Source of the DNA: Anoxybacillus amylolyticus
GTDB taxonomy: Bacteria > Bacillota > Bacilli > Bacillales > Anoxybacillaceae
Direction: 5' to 3'
NCBI RefSeq assembly: GCF_001634285.1
Contig: NZ_CP015438.1
Span: forward strand, 1,686,001 to 1,750,000
DNA: 64,000 nt
This document shows positions 26,455-34,484 of this stretch, piece after piece; position 1 is the stretch's first letter; each line of letters begins with the position of its first letter. A program made the translations under genes and the position numbers. Below the pieces are notes generated by a model. That model saw only the letters and a program-made list of their open reading frames with translations. It made no database searches and was not told where the DNA came from.

Positions 26455-26736
26455 TGCAAAAATGTCGCCATGGTTGGTAAAAATCGTCCGTTGCAACTCA
26501 TCAAGTGACGGGGTTTCTTTAAACGTATAAGCGCCAAGACGGATAAGCGAGTATTCGTTGCCAGGATCAAACACTACTTCGACAATTTGTTCTGTACCGC
26601 AATCAATTTCTTGTACACATTCAGTATCTTCCATAACAACATCTACAGTTTTGTACTTTCCTAACAACACGTGATATCCTTCCTTTAGCTCTTCTGAAAA
26701 AATAGACTCCATGCTCATTAGCTCATGAACAATCAT
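26437..26736 (-). CDS. Uncharacterised 99-aa acidic protein
   Basis: A small acidic protein, predicted mixed strand/helix, with two cysteines (DTECVQEIDCG), no signal peptide and no membrane segment. No known family was recognised. The start ATG is followed by MIVHELMSM and is preceded by GGGAGTG. Its last three codons overlap the E3 gene on the other strand by nine bases. Its function cannot be inferred. Confidence 0.65.
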   Translation of the reverse strand: MIVHELMSMESIFSEELKEGYHVLLGKYKTVDVVMEDTECVQEIDCGTEQIVEVVFDPGNEYSLIRLGAYTFKETPSLDELQRTIFTNHGDIFAEAVSA

Positions 26737-26865
26737 CGGACACTCCCTCGATTCTTAAAAAATACTCTATAATAAACTATAATTATAATAGACGAAAAAA
26801 TGTATACTTTTTCACAAGTGTTCAAAAAATCGTCATAAATAAAAGTGCGTAAGTGGGGGAGAGGG

Positions 26866-27426
26866 ATGGAAATTATTTTGATTCGACATGGAAAATCGGC
26901 ATGGCAAAAAAGCGGGTGGATAAATCCGGCTCAGTTTGCTCAGTGGATCGCAGCATATGATGCCCATGGTATCTCTGTTGATGATCCGATTCCAGAGCTG
27001 ACGGTACAAAAAATGAAGCAAGCAAATGTAGTGATTACAAGCCCGCTGCCGCGTGCGCTCCATTCTGTGCAACGGCTTTTGCCGGCGTGTCTTGTCGAGG
27101 AAAATGAACTGTTTCGTGAAGTAGATACACCTATTGCGTTTTTGCACCTTCATTTTCTGCGGTTGCCAGTACAACTATGGCTTATTTTTGCGCGGCTCTG
27201 CTGGTTTTTAGGATACGTACGCGGTGTAGAATCGTATGCACAGGCCGTCACCCGCGCCCAAAAAGCTTGCGATTTACTCATGGAGTATTCCGAAAAATAC
27301 GGAACGGTTGCAGTTGTCGGACACGGCTGGTTTCACCGGTTCGTCGGAAAGCAATTAGAAAAAAAGGATGGAAACGAACTGTTTCCAAGCGAGCGACGCA
27401 TTGGTACGCATGTTCGTATACATTAG
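26866..27426 (+). CDS. Histidine phosphatase family protein
   Basis: A 186-aa phosphoglycerate mutase-like phosphatase. The RHG motif is IRHGKSAW at residues 6-13 and the second histidine is in VVGHGWFHRF. The middle is unusually hydrophobic (LHFLRLPVQLWLIFARLCWFLGY split over about residues 90-115), hinting at membrane association. ATG 26866 follows GGGGGAGAGGG. Substrate unknown. Confidence 0.75.
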   Translation: MEIILIRHGKSAWQKSGWINPAQFAQWIAAYDAHGISVDDPIPELTVQKMKQANVVITSPLPRALHSVQRLLPACLVEENELFREVDTPIAFLHLHFLRLPVQLWLIFARLCWFLGYVRGVESYAQAVTRAQKACDLLMEYSEKYGTVAVVGHGWFHRFVGKQLEKKDGNELFPSERRIGTHVRIH

Positions 27427-27535
27427 ATTGAAGTGCGCGACGCTCAGCCTGTCCGGTCGTTAATGAATTCACATGTTTTCCCTTCTTTTGTCATAAACAT
27501 GAATGAGGAATAGCAAACGGGAGAGGGGAAGACTG

Positions 27536-28237
27536 GTGAAAGAAAATGATATAATGCGGACAGATAGCGAAAAGGAAGAACAACTGCTGCCGACGCGCTT
27601 GGATCAGCGCAGGCAAGCAGCGCAACAACGAAGCATCAAGCGGTTTAGCTGGACAGCCTTTGTGTTGCTCGCCCTTTTTGTGATCAGCATTACCGTCATC
27701 AAAGGCTATGGGATGCTGAAAAACGAAATGGGGAAAGAAATGGCCATCCGCCAATTGGAGCAAGCGCTAAAAGAAAAAGATTGGGACGTGTTAAAAACAT
27801 CAATTCGCAGTAATGTACCGATCAACGAAAAAACACTAGCACCACTACTACTATATTTAGACAAACACCCAAAAGGCTATAAAGTACTTCGACGTGATTT
27901 AGAAAAACAAAAAGAAACGAAACACGTATACATAAAAGGATTAACATCCGTTCCACCGATTTTTAAGATGACTGTATATGAAACGAAATTTTTGCTGTTT
28001 GACCAATACGTATTTGAGCCGGCGCTTTATTCGTTTGTCATTCGTGCAGAAGCCGATACGACCGTGTTCGTGAACGGTGAAAAAGTGGAGGGGGAAGCGA
28101 CGAAAGAACCGTTTGTGAAAAAATACGGTCCGTACTTGCCGGGGATGTATGAAGTAACCTTGATGGAAAACAAAAAAAAACGAACGAAAGCAGTCGTTTT
28201 ATTCGGCGGAGAGCGGCTGCGGGAAGTGAAATTTTAA
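27536..28237 (+). CDS. Single-pass membrane protein, TcaA/YvbJ-like
   Basis: About 233 aa with a charged cytoplasmic N-terminus, one membrane segment (FVLLALFVISITVI, about 43-58) and an extracellular domain with EKDWDVLKTSIRS and a PEGA-like FVNGEKVEGEATKEPF repeat. This layout resembles TcaA/YvbJ proteins, which sense or bind cell-wall material, but lacks the usual N-terminal zinc ribbon. GTG 27536 follows AGAGGGGAAG. Assignment is tentative. Confidence 0.55.
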   Translation: MKENDIMRTDSEKEEQLLPTRLDQRRQAAQQRSIKRFSWTAFVLLALFVISITVIKGYGMLKNEMGKEMAIRQLEQALKEKDWDVLKTSIRSNVPINEKTLAPLLLYLDKHPKGYKVLRRDLEKQKETKHVYIKGLTSVPPIFKMTVYETKFLLFDQYVFEPALYSFVIRAEADTTVFVNGEKVEGEATKEPFVKKYGPYLPGMYEVTLMENKKKRTKAVVLFGGERLREVKF

Positions 28238-28264
28238 AAAGGTGTCCGAGTGGACACCTTTTTA
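28236..28264. terminator. Bidirectional terminator
   Basis: AAAAAGGTGTCC pairs perfectly with GGACACCTTTTT; T tracts on both strands serve the membrane protein and the SIMPL gene. Confidence 0.9.
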
Positions 28265-28894
28265 ATAGGAAAAAATGGCGTGAACGGTTGCGCTAATGAC
28301 GACTTCTTGCGTCTGGATTGGCGGTGCTGCCCCATCTGCAAGCACCATCGTTCGTGGTGGAAGAGGAGAAGGGTGGCTCTCTTTTATTTCAATCGGGACG
28401 TCATATAGCGGCAGTTGGAGAGTGCGGGCAAGCACGCGTGCTTTTTCTTGGGCGTTTTTAACGGCGAGTGTGAGCGCTTGTTGATAATGCGGCTGTTCGT
28501 TCGCTAGTTTAAATTGCAGTTGCCGAGCAATGTTTGCCCCGTTTGTCACGGCCGTTTCGTACATCATGCCAACTTTTTGGACATCCTTCACGGTCATATC
28601 AAACATATGCTCTACTTCATATCCTGCGAGAATAGGAGTTTGGTTTGTGTACGTATATTTTGGATAGATGGAAAACGAAGATGTTTCGATGTCTTCGTTG
28701 GCAACGCCGATTGCTTTTAGCGCTTGTAGCATCGCATTGGCGCGTGTTGCGTTTTCTGTTAGCGCCTCTAAAGCGCTCGTATGCTCGGTGCGAATACCAA
28801 TCGTTATAATGACCGTATCAGGCTTTACGCGTAGTGTCCCTTGACCGGTAACAGCGATTGTTTTTGCAGGTGAAGCAGTGTGCGGGAAATACAT
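28262..28894 (-). CDS. SIMPL domain-containing protein (DUF541)
   Basis: A 210-aa protein with the SIMPL domain: ITVTGQGTLRVKPD-type start (TIAVTGQGTLRVKPDTV), ETSSFSIYPKYTY and the conserved AQEKARVLARTL helix. No cleavable signal peptide is evident, unusual because many relatives are secreted. Function of the family is unclear. ATG 28894 follows AAGAAGGTGGT. It lies 15 bases downstream of a small gene on the same strand. Confidence 0.8.
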   Translation of the reverse strand: MYFPHTASPAKTIAVTGQGTLRVKPDTVIITIGIRTEHTSALEALTENATRANAMLQALKAIGVANEDIETSSFSIYPKYTYTNQTPILAGYEVEHMFDMTVKDVQKVGMMYETAVTNGANIARQLQFKLANEQPHYQQALTLAVKNAQEKARVLARTLQLPLYDVPIEIKESHPSPLPPRTMVLADGAAPPIQTQEVVISATVHAIFSY

Positions 28895-28909
28895 GAAAAC
28901 CACCTTCTT

Positions 28910-29041
28910 TTACGCTGCTTTATTTCGGTTGTTTTCCACGACATGCCAGTAATAGACACGAGGGAGGCGAAAATAGCACCAATAGTCTTGCAACAACGTC
29001 ATCCCGACAAACGCCACCATTTGCCAATCGATTGCTTTCAT
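28910..29041 (-). CDS. Small uncharacterised protein (43 aa)
   Basis: A short gene with AAAAAAGGAG nine bases before ATG 29041. The product starts MKAIDWQMVAFVGM and contains the aromatic-rich LLQDYWCYFRLPRVYYWHVV, possibly amphipathic or membrane-attached. It sits just upstream of the SIMPL gene, on the same strand, probably cotranscribed. No family was recognised; the ribosome site, spacing and composition are the evidence. Confidence 0.55.
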   Translation of the reverse strand: MKAIDWQMVAFVGMTLLQDYWCYFRLPRVYYWHVVENNRNKAA

Positions 29042-29179
29042 TTTCTTCATCTCCTTTTTTATAACATATTCGTCACGTCTGTTGTCCTATTCGCATGAAA
29101 CAAAGCAAGTGGCTCGTTCGTATAAACAACTAGGGCATGCTATAATGAAAGTAAACTGTTGATGAGGAAGGGATTTGAG

Positions 29180-29830
29180 ATGAAACGATGGCTGATGATG
29201 GTATGGCGATGGTTCGTTTCATGGAATATCGGGCTAATAGCGGCTGTAGTTGCCTTTTTCTCGTTTGGCTATCACTTTTTCCTTTCGTTTCTCTCTGGGA
29301 CGTTAGCGATGGTTGTTACATCCATTTACATGAAACGAAGGGAGCAGCGCATTGTCGCGCCAGATTTGTTAAAAGAAGAAAAGCGTTATATCCAAACAGA
29401 GCTTGCACAGGCGTGGAAACAATGGAAGCGGATACGACGCGCACGCTTGAAAGTTCGCTCGCTTATGATGTGGCAGAAAATCTCACATCTAAGCGCAACT
29501 ATCGAAAAAATGATTCGTGCCGTCGAGCAGGATCCACGGAAATTTCGTTTGGCGCAGTCTTTTTTTCTTCATGAATTAGATTCTTCCGTCACGATGATAG
29601 AAAAATACGTGTATCTCGTTCACCAACCCGTTCGTAACGCCGACATGCAAGAAGTGTTGTGCAAAACAGAGCGGCTACTAGACGAATTAGTCGTTGCAGC
29701 AGAAAAGCGCTTGTTAGAAATTCTTTCAGACGATGTGTTTGCATTGCAAGTGGAAACGAAACTACTCGAACAATCGCTTGAGCAACCGTTAGAACATAGA
29801 AAGGAGCAAGAATATGAATCGGTTCGATAA
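29180..29830 (+). CDS. xpaC: XpaC-family membrane protein
   Basis: A 216-aa protein with two N-terminal membrane segments (WNIGLIAAVVAFFSF and HFFLSFLSGTLAMVV) followed by a long helical cytoplasmic domain. This is the layout of Bacillus XpaC (5-bromo-4-chloroindolyl phosphate hydrolysis protein), found next to yaaN/telA as here. The two genes overlap by 17 bases. TATAAT at about 29141 may be its promoter. ATG 29180 follows GGAAGGG. The biochemical role is unknown. Confidence 0.78.
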   Translation: MKRWLMMVWRWFVSWNIGLIAAVVAFFSFGYHFFLSFLSGTLAMVVTSIYMKRREQRIVAPDLLKEEKRYIQTELAQAWKQWKRIRRARLKVRSLMMWQKISHLSATIEKMIRAVEQDPRKFRLAQSFFLHELDSSVTMIEKYVYLVHQPVRNADMQEVLCKTERLLDELVVAAEKRLLEILSDDVFALQVETKLLEQSLEQPLEHRKEQEYESVR

Positions 29831-30971
29831 CGAAGAGTGGACAAGCTCGCTTGATTCGCTGTTGGAAAACCCGTTTTCTTTACCGGCGGAACAAAAAGAG
29901 ATGACGGTAGAGGAGCGCCGTCCGGTGAAGCTGATTGATACGTTAAAGCAAGAACATCGCGAAAAAGCGCTCCAGCTTTCGAAACAAATTGATCCAAGCA
30001 ATCAGCAGGCGATCATTCAATACGGGGTGGCGGCGCAGGCGGAACTGTCGAAGTTTTCGCACGCGATTTTAAATCATGTGCAAACAAAAGACGCTGGACC
30101 TGTTGGTGAGGTCATTAGCGAATTGATGAGCAAAATTAAAGAAGTGAATCCGGACGATTTATTGCCAGCGAAAAAAAGCTTTTTTTCGCGATTATTCGGC
30201 TCGATATCAAATTCGCTGCAAGGGATGATGGCCAAATATCAAAAAATCGGCGTCGAAATTGATAAAATTGCCGATCAGCTTGAAAAACATCGGCAGTTAT
30301 TATTTCGCGACATTATGATGTTAGAAACGTTGTATGAAAAAAATAAAGAGTATTTTGATGTGTTGAATATTTATATTGCCGCAGCAGAAATCAAACTAGA
30401 AGAGCTGCGGACAAAAACGATTCCGGAAAAACGGGAACAGGCGGAACGCTCGGGGAATCAAATGGAAATACAAGAAGTGAACGACTTATTGCAGTTTGCT
30501 GATCGGTTAGAGAAACGCATTCACGATTTAAAATTAAGCCGACAAGTGACGATTCAAACAGCGCCGCAAATTCGCATGATTCAGCATATGAACCAAACGC
30601 TTGTCGAGCGCATTCAATCGTCGATTTTAACCGCTATCCCGCTTTGGAAAAACCAAATTGTCATTGCACTAACGCTATTCCGGCAACAAAAAGCGGTCGA
30701 GGCGCAAAAGCAAGTCGCCGAAACGACAAACGATTTATTGTTACGTAATTCGGAAATGTTGAAAATAAATAGCATTGAAGTAGCAAAAGAAAATGAGCGT
30801 GGACTGATTGACATTGAAACGTTGAAAAAAACGCAAGAAAACCTTGTCACAACGTTAGAAGAAACGTTGAAAATTCAGCAAGAGGGTCGACTCAAACGCC
30901 AACAAGTCGAGCGAGAACTTGTGCACATGGAAGAACAACTAAAACAAACGCTTGCGTCAATGAAAAGATAA
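29814..30971 (+). CDS. telA: TelA/YaaN-family toxic anion resistance protein
   Basis: A 385-aa, mostly helical cytoplasmic protein. The TelA features QAIIQYGVAAQAELSKFS, FFSRLFGS, and the long central and C-terminal coiled coils (QVTIQTAPQIRMIQHMNQ) are clear. TelA proteins are linked to tellurite and cell-envelope stress resistance, without a known reaction. Coupled to xpaC as in Bacillus subtilis. Confidence 0.87.
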   Translation: MNRFDNEEWTSSLDSLLENPFSLPAEQKEMTVEERRPVKLIDTLKQEHREKALQLSKQIDPSNQQAIIQYGVAAQAELSKFSHAILNHVQTKDAGPVGEVISELMSKIKEVNPDDLLPAKKSFFSRLFGSISNSLQGMMAKYQKIGVEIDKIADQLEKHRQLLFRDIMMLETLYEKNKEYFDVLNIYIAAAEIKLEELRTKTIPEKREQAERSGNQMEIQEVNDLLQFADRLEKRIHDLKLSRQVTIQTAPQIRMIQHMNQTLVERIQSSILTAIPLWKNQIVIALTLFRQQKAVEAQKQVAETTNDLLLRNSEMLKINSIEVAKENERGLIDIETLKKTQENLVTTLEETLKIQQEGRLKRQQVERELVHMEEQLKQTLASMKR

Positions 30972-30999
30972 AGGTGTCCGAGTCTTCGGGCACCTTTAT
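30970..30999 (+). terminator. Terminator after telA
   Basis: AAAGGTGTCCGA pairs with TTCGGGCACCTTT (one G-T pair) and is followed by TTATTACTT. Confidence 0.75.
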
Positions 31000-31035
31000 T
31001 ACTTATAGGGCAAAATCCACCGCTGCGTTAGGTTT

Positions 31036-31143
31036 TTATTCTGCTGGACGGTTCGATCCTTCAAGCTTTTTATCTCCGTATCCTCGCGGTTGTGTTTGCG
31101 AGGATGTTTTTTTATGGTCTAGTGGTTTTTCCTCTTTTTTCAT
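31036..31143 (-). CDS. sspM: Small acid-soluble spore protein, SspM-like (35 aa)
   Basis: A 35-residue basic peptide, MKKEEKPLDHKK at the start and GDKKLEGSNRPAE at the end. The tail closely resembles the DKKLGGPNRPST end of Bacillus SspM, a minor spore protein. AGGGTGA is six bases before the ATG at 31143. A sigma-G-type promoter lies upstream (31174-31203). A hairpin is embedded in the coding sequence (ATCCTCGC / GCGAGGAT, 31079-31105) with a T run on the plus strand, so the region may also act as a terminator for the other strand. Confidence 0.62.
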   Translation of the reverse strand: MKKEEKPLDHKKTSSQTQPRGYGDKKLEGSNRPAE

Positions 31144-31173
31144 GTTCTCACCCTTTCGTTTTTGTTTCTTTTG

Positions 31174-31203
31174 TAGTATATGGATGTTTTTGTTTTTTAT
31201 TCA
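31174..31203 (-). promoter_or_regulatory. Sigma-G-type promoter of the sspM-like gene
   Basis: On the minus strand TGAATA, a 17-base spacer and TATACTA, one base from the forespore consensus -10 CATACTA. It ends 31 bases before the ATG. Confidence 0.6.
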
Positions 31204-31211
31204 AATATGTT

Positions 31212-31228
31212 TGTTAGGTTTTTTAACA
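31212..31228. promoter_or_regulatory. TnrA/GlnR box
   Basis: TGTTAGGTTTTTTAACA fits the TGTNAN7TNACA nitrogen-control box exactly. It lies about 84 bases upstream of the predicted amtB start site, consistent with activation under nitrogen limitation as known for nrgA/amtB. Confidence 0.8.
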
Positions 31229-31239
31229 AACTTTTTTAC

Positions 31240-31255
31240 TTGTAATCGATTACAA
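31240..31255. promoter_or_regulatory. Perfect 16-base palindrome before amtB
   Basis: TTGTAATCGATTACAA is a perfect dyad centred about 56 bases before the predicted amtB start. Its half-site spacing does not fit TnrA, so another regulator may bind. Identity unknown. Confidence 0.5.
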
Positions 31256-31268
31256 ATGAAAAAGAAGG

Positions 31269-31297
31269 TTGAATCACTTGCTTTTATGTAATATATT
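31269..31297 (+). promoter_or_regulatory. Sigma-A promoter of amtB
   Basis: TTGAAT (31269-31274), a 17-base spacer and TATATT (31292-31297). Confidence 0.7.
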
Positions 31298-31340
31298 ATA
31301 ACATAAAGATGTTAAAATAAATGACGAAAGGGAGATGGAG

Positions 31341-32645
31341 ATGAGTCCAAAAGAAATTTCTTTAGCGCTTGATTCATTATGGGTTATCCTTAGCGCCGTT
31401 TTAGTGATTGGCATGCAAGCAGGGTTTGCGCTGCTTGAAGCGGGGTCGACGCGAATGAAAAACTCTGGCCATGTGGCAGGGAAACAAATTTTAAGCTTTG
31501 CGATTGCTTCTTTAGCGTTCTGGGCAGCTGGCTTTGCGATTACGTTTGGCACAGGAAACAGCTTCATCGGCACAGAAGGCTGGTTTTTAAAAGAAGGCAA
31601 GGGAACGTTCGATTCCCTCGCATGGGCAAACATACCATTGTCGATTAAATTTTTGTTCCAACTCGGGTTTGCGGGGGTTTCGTTAGCGATTGCTTGGGGC
31701 GGTTTTGCGGAGCGCGCGAAATTATCTGTCTATTTTATTTTCGGGACGATTTTTACGATTGCCATTTATCCAGTTATCGGCCATTGGGTGTGGGGCGGTG
31801 GCTGGCTTGGAACGATGGGGATGCAAGATTTTGCCGGTTCGACCGTCGTGCATTTACAAGGGGCGATTGCTGCGTTAGTCGCCACCGTGTTACTCGGACC
31901 GCGCATCGGGAAATTTAATAAAGATAAAACGCCAAACGTCATACCAGGGCATAACCAAGTATATACCGTGATTGGTGGGTTTATTTTGTGGGTCGGTTGG
32001 TTTGGGTTTAATGCAGGAAGTACGATGGCAGTAGGGGATGGATTTTTCGGTTATGTCGCGTTAACAACGAACTTAGCGGCAGCGGCAGGAGCGATTGCAG
32101 CGATTGTGACAGCAAAGATTATTGTCGGCAAAGCGGACATTCCAGCGATGGTAAATGGGGTGCTCGCTGCGCTTGTCGCCATTACCGCAGCGTGTGCGTT
32201 TGTCGAGCCATGGGCCGCTGTCGTCATCGGTGCAGTTGCTGGTTCGTTTACGTTTTGGACGTCCGTTTATTTTGAACGAAAAGGAATTGATGATCCGATT
32301 TATGCCTTTTCCGTTCACGGAATTGCCGGAATCATCGGCACGATTTCGACAGGGTTTTTCGCTTCTCCGCGCTTAGTAGAAATCACAGGCATTGGCAAAG
32401 CGGGGCTTGTCTATGGCGGGGGATTCCATCAGTTGATCGTACAGACCGTCGGGGTACTAGGAGCAATGGCGTATGTCGCTTTTGTATCGTTTATCATTTT
32501 GTTTGTCTTAAAGAAAACGATCGGTCTTCGTGTCACAGCGGAGCAAGAAATTTCGGGATTAGATATTAGCGAGCACGGTTCCTACGGCTATCCAGAGCAG
32601 CTAGACCCTGCCTTTATCCATTCTTCCAAAACAGCAACTCCATAA
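31341..32645 (+). CDS. amtB: Ammonium transporter
   Basis: A 434-aa Amt/Rh channel with about 11 membrane helices. Family signatures are visible: GFALLEAGSTRMKNSGHV, the twin-His helices (VHLQGAIAALVAT, FSVHGIAGIIGT), and GWFGFNAGST. It conducts ammonium across the membrane. ATG 31341 with AAAGGGAG is preferred over ATG 31335. Unusually, no glnK follows; a DUF294 nucleotidyltransferase gene stands in that place. Confidence 0.93.
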   Translation: MSPKEISLALDSLWVILSAVLVIGMQAGFALLEAGSTRMKNSGHVAGKQILSFAIASLAFWAAGFAITFGTGNSFIGTEGWFLKEGKGTFDSLAWANIPLSIKFLFQLGFAGVSLAIAWGGFAERAKLSVYFIFGTIFTIAIYPVIGHWVWGGGWLGTMGMQDFAGSTVVHLQGAIAALVATVLLGPRIGKFNKDKTPNVIPGHNQVYTVIGGFILWVGWFGFNAGSTMAVGDGFFGYVALTTNLAAAAGAIAAIVTAKIIVGKADIPAMVNGVLAALVAITAACAFVEPWAAVVIGAVAGSFTFWTSVYFERKGIDDPIYAFSVHGIAGIIGTISTGFFASPRLVEITGIGKAGLVYGGGFHQLIVQTVGVLGAMAYVAFVSFIILFVLKKTIGLRVTAEQEISGLDISEHGSYGYPEQLDPAFIHSSKTATP

Positions 32646-32661
32646 GCAAGGGGACAAAACG

Positions 32662-33696
32662 ATGGAACAATTAGATGGATTGCTCAAGCAAATTACTGAG
32701 GCAAAGACGGTCAATGAACTAAATAAAATTCACCGCGATGTAGCTTATCGGCTGCGTAATGTAATTGAAAGAGACGTTATCGCGTCTCTTTCACGCGCGT
32801 TAAGCAATGTGCACGACGCTCTTGTTCGAAAAGCGATTATGTTGGCGGAGGAGGAAACGAAACGAGCCGAGGTCGGCACACCTCCAGACAAATGGTGTTG
32901 GTATGTGATGGGAAGTTTAGGAAGAGGGGAGCCGACCATATGGACAGATCAAGATAACGGCATTTTATTTGATTGTCCACTAGGACAAGAAGGAGAATGT
33001 TATGCATTCATTCAATATTTAGCAAAAATCGGAACATCTTTTTTAGTGGAGATTGGGTATCCTTATTGCCTAGGAAACGTGATGGCGACAAATCGGCGTT
33101 GGAGTCAATCGGTGAGGGATTGGGAAGAGCAAATGTCGATGTATATTCACCATCATTTTCCTAACGACATTCGTTTTCTATTTATTGCGATGGATATGAG
33201 ACCGATTTACGGAGCGCATGAATTAGTGTATAACGGCAAAAAGAAGTTGATCGAACAACTAAGCAATCATTCACTATTGTTAAAGCGAATGGGGGAACAT
33301 GTCATGTTTCCGTATGTACCGCTTGGATGGTTTGGAAATTTTCAGCTGGAACGGTGGGGGCGGTATAGCGGTTGCCTCCATTTAAAACAGAGCGGGTATG
33401 TGCAACTAGTGAACGCAGTTAAGTTTTTGTCGTGTGTCGGCAATATTTCGGTCATGACGACATGGGAAAGGATAGAATGGATTGGCAGACAGTCATTGTT
33501 GCCAGTTGCGCTAGTGGAGCAAGTGCAGGACGCGCTTGTTACGTGCGTTTACTTTCGTTTGAAATATTCGTTAGAAGCAACAGGAGATTACGTTCCGTTC
33601 TCTATTTTGAATACATCGGAACGAGCTCGTTTAAAGCAAACGATGAAAGTCGCCAAAAAATTGCAACGTGTCGTCATGCGCCAAGTGAGGGGATGA
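32662..33696 (+). CDS. DUF294-family putative nucleotidyltransferase
   Basis: A 344-aa protein with the nucleotidyltransferase core GSLGRGEPTIWTDQDNG (about 87-103), the pattern shared by DUF294 signal proteins and the uridylyltransferase GlnD, then an all-helical C-terminal domain (about 200-340). No CBS or cyclic-nucleotide domain precedes it. It starts 17 bases after amtB, after CAAGGGGACAAAACG, and runs into an exonuclease gene. Its position suggests a part in nitrogen signalling, but no substrate can be named. Confidence 0.75.
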   Translation: MEQLDGLLKQITEAKTVNELNKIHRDVAYRLRNVIERDVIASLSRALSNVHDALVRKAIMLAEEETKRAEVGTPPDKWCWYVMGSLGRGEPTIWTDQDNGILFDCPLGQEGECYAFIQYLAKIGTSFLVEIGYPYCLGNVMATNRRWSQSVRDWEEQMSMYIHHHFPNDIRFLFIAMDMRPIYGAHELVYNGKKKLIEQLSNHSLLLKRMGEHVMFPYVPLGWFGNFQLERWGRYSGCLHLKQSGYVQLVNAVKFLSCVGNISVMTTWERIEWIGRQSLLPVALVEQVQDALVTCVYFRLKYSLEATGDYVPFSILNTSERARLKQTMKVAKKLQRVVMRQVRG

Positions 33697-33700
33697 CGCG

Positions 33701-34447
33701 ATGAATGAACAGCATCGATTTTGGCAGCGCGCGTTACGCATGCTATCGCTTGGGGTGCCGAGCGATAAAATATTTGCCGTACCAGAAAACGAACGACATT
33801 CCTTTCAACAAGAGGTATGGGTGCGGATGTTGTTAAAAGAACAACAGAAAAAACAACTAGATATTCATACGGGGCTAGAGCATGTCCCGTTTGTTATTAT
33901 CGATACAGAAACGACAGGTTTTTCGCCGCAGCATGGCGATGAAATTTTTGCGATCGCCGCAGCGAAAATACATGACGGCAACGTCACCGATTTTTATTTT
34001 CGGCTTATTCGTCCGGAAAAAGCGATTCCGGAACATATTTCTGAGCTGACAGGCATTTGTACAGAAGACGTTAAATCCGCTCCGCCCTTAAAAGACGAGA
34101 TGAATCGTTTTTTGTCGTTTATTCGTGAGGGGATGCTCATTGGTTACCATATCGGCCATGACTTGTCGTTTATCAATCATTTTCTTTGGACGAATTACCG
34201 AACGAAATGGACGGGTCGTTTTCTTGAAATGCGGCAAGTGATGGAGATGCTCCACCATCCGCTTTTGTTTCCGACGTTAGACGAAGCGTTGTCACATTAC
34301 AATGTCCCATGCGAACAGCGGCATACAGCAGATGGAGACGTACAGGCGATGGTTCGATTATGGAAGTGTATGTTAAACGATATAAAACAAAAACAACTAG
34401 ACACATTGTACGATTTATACACGGCGTTAAGTGTCGTGGGAAGATAA
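33701..34447 (+). CDS. DEDDh 3'-5' exonuclease (DnaQ-like)
   Basis: A 248-aa protein with an about 50-residue N-terminal extension and an RNase T/DnaQ exonuclease domain. ExoI is VIIDTETTGF, ExoII lies in IGYHIGHDLSFINHF and ExoIII in RHTADGDVQAMVRL, with the catalytic acids and histidine intact. It starts four bases after the DUF294 stop. DUF294 and DnaQ-type genes are often neighbours in bacteria, suggesting a joint task that is not yet defined. Confidence 0.82.
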   Translation: MNEQHRFWQRALRMLSLGVPSDKIFAVPENERHSFQQEVWVRMLLKEQQKKQLDIHTGLEHVPFVIIDTETTGFSPQHGDEIFAIAAAKIHDGNVTDFYFRLIRPEKAIPEHISELTGICTEDVKSAPPLKDEMNRFLSFIREGMLIGYHIGHDLSFINHFLWTNYRTKWTGRFLEMRQVMEMLHHPLLFPTLDEALSHYNVPCEQRHTADGDVQAMVRLWKCMLNDIKQKQLDTLYDLYTALSVVGR

Positions 34448-34483
34448 ACAGGCTATCCCTTTTGTGAAGAGATAGTCTGTTTG
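34446..34483. terminator. Bidirectional terminator
   Basis: AACAGGCTATC pairs with GATAGTCTGTT between the converging exonuclease and lipoprotein genes. Confidence 0.75.
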
Positions 34484-34484
34484 T

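Noticed and set aside
26833..27174. A minus-strand frame of 113 residues opposite the histidine phosphatase
   Set aside because: It covers the RHG-motif gene and the promoter region and lacks translation signals.
30974..31291. A plus-strand frame of 105 residues after telA
   Set aside because: It begins inside the telA terminator and opposes the SspM-like gene with its sigma-G promoter; Phe/Ser-rich sequence with no family.
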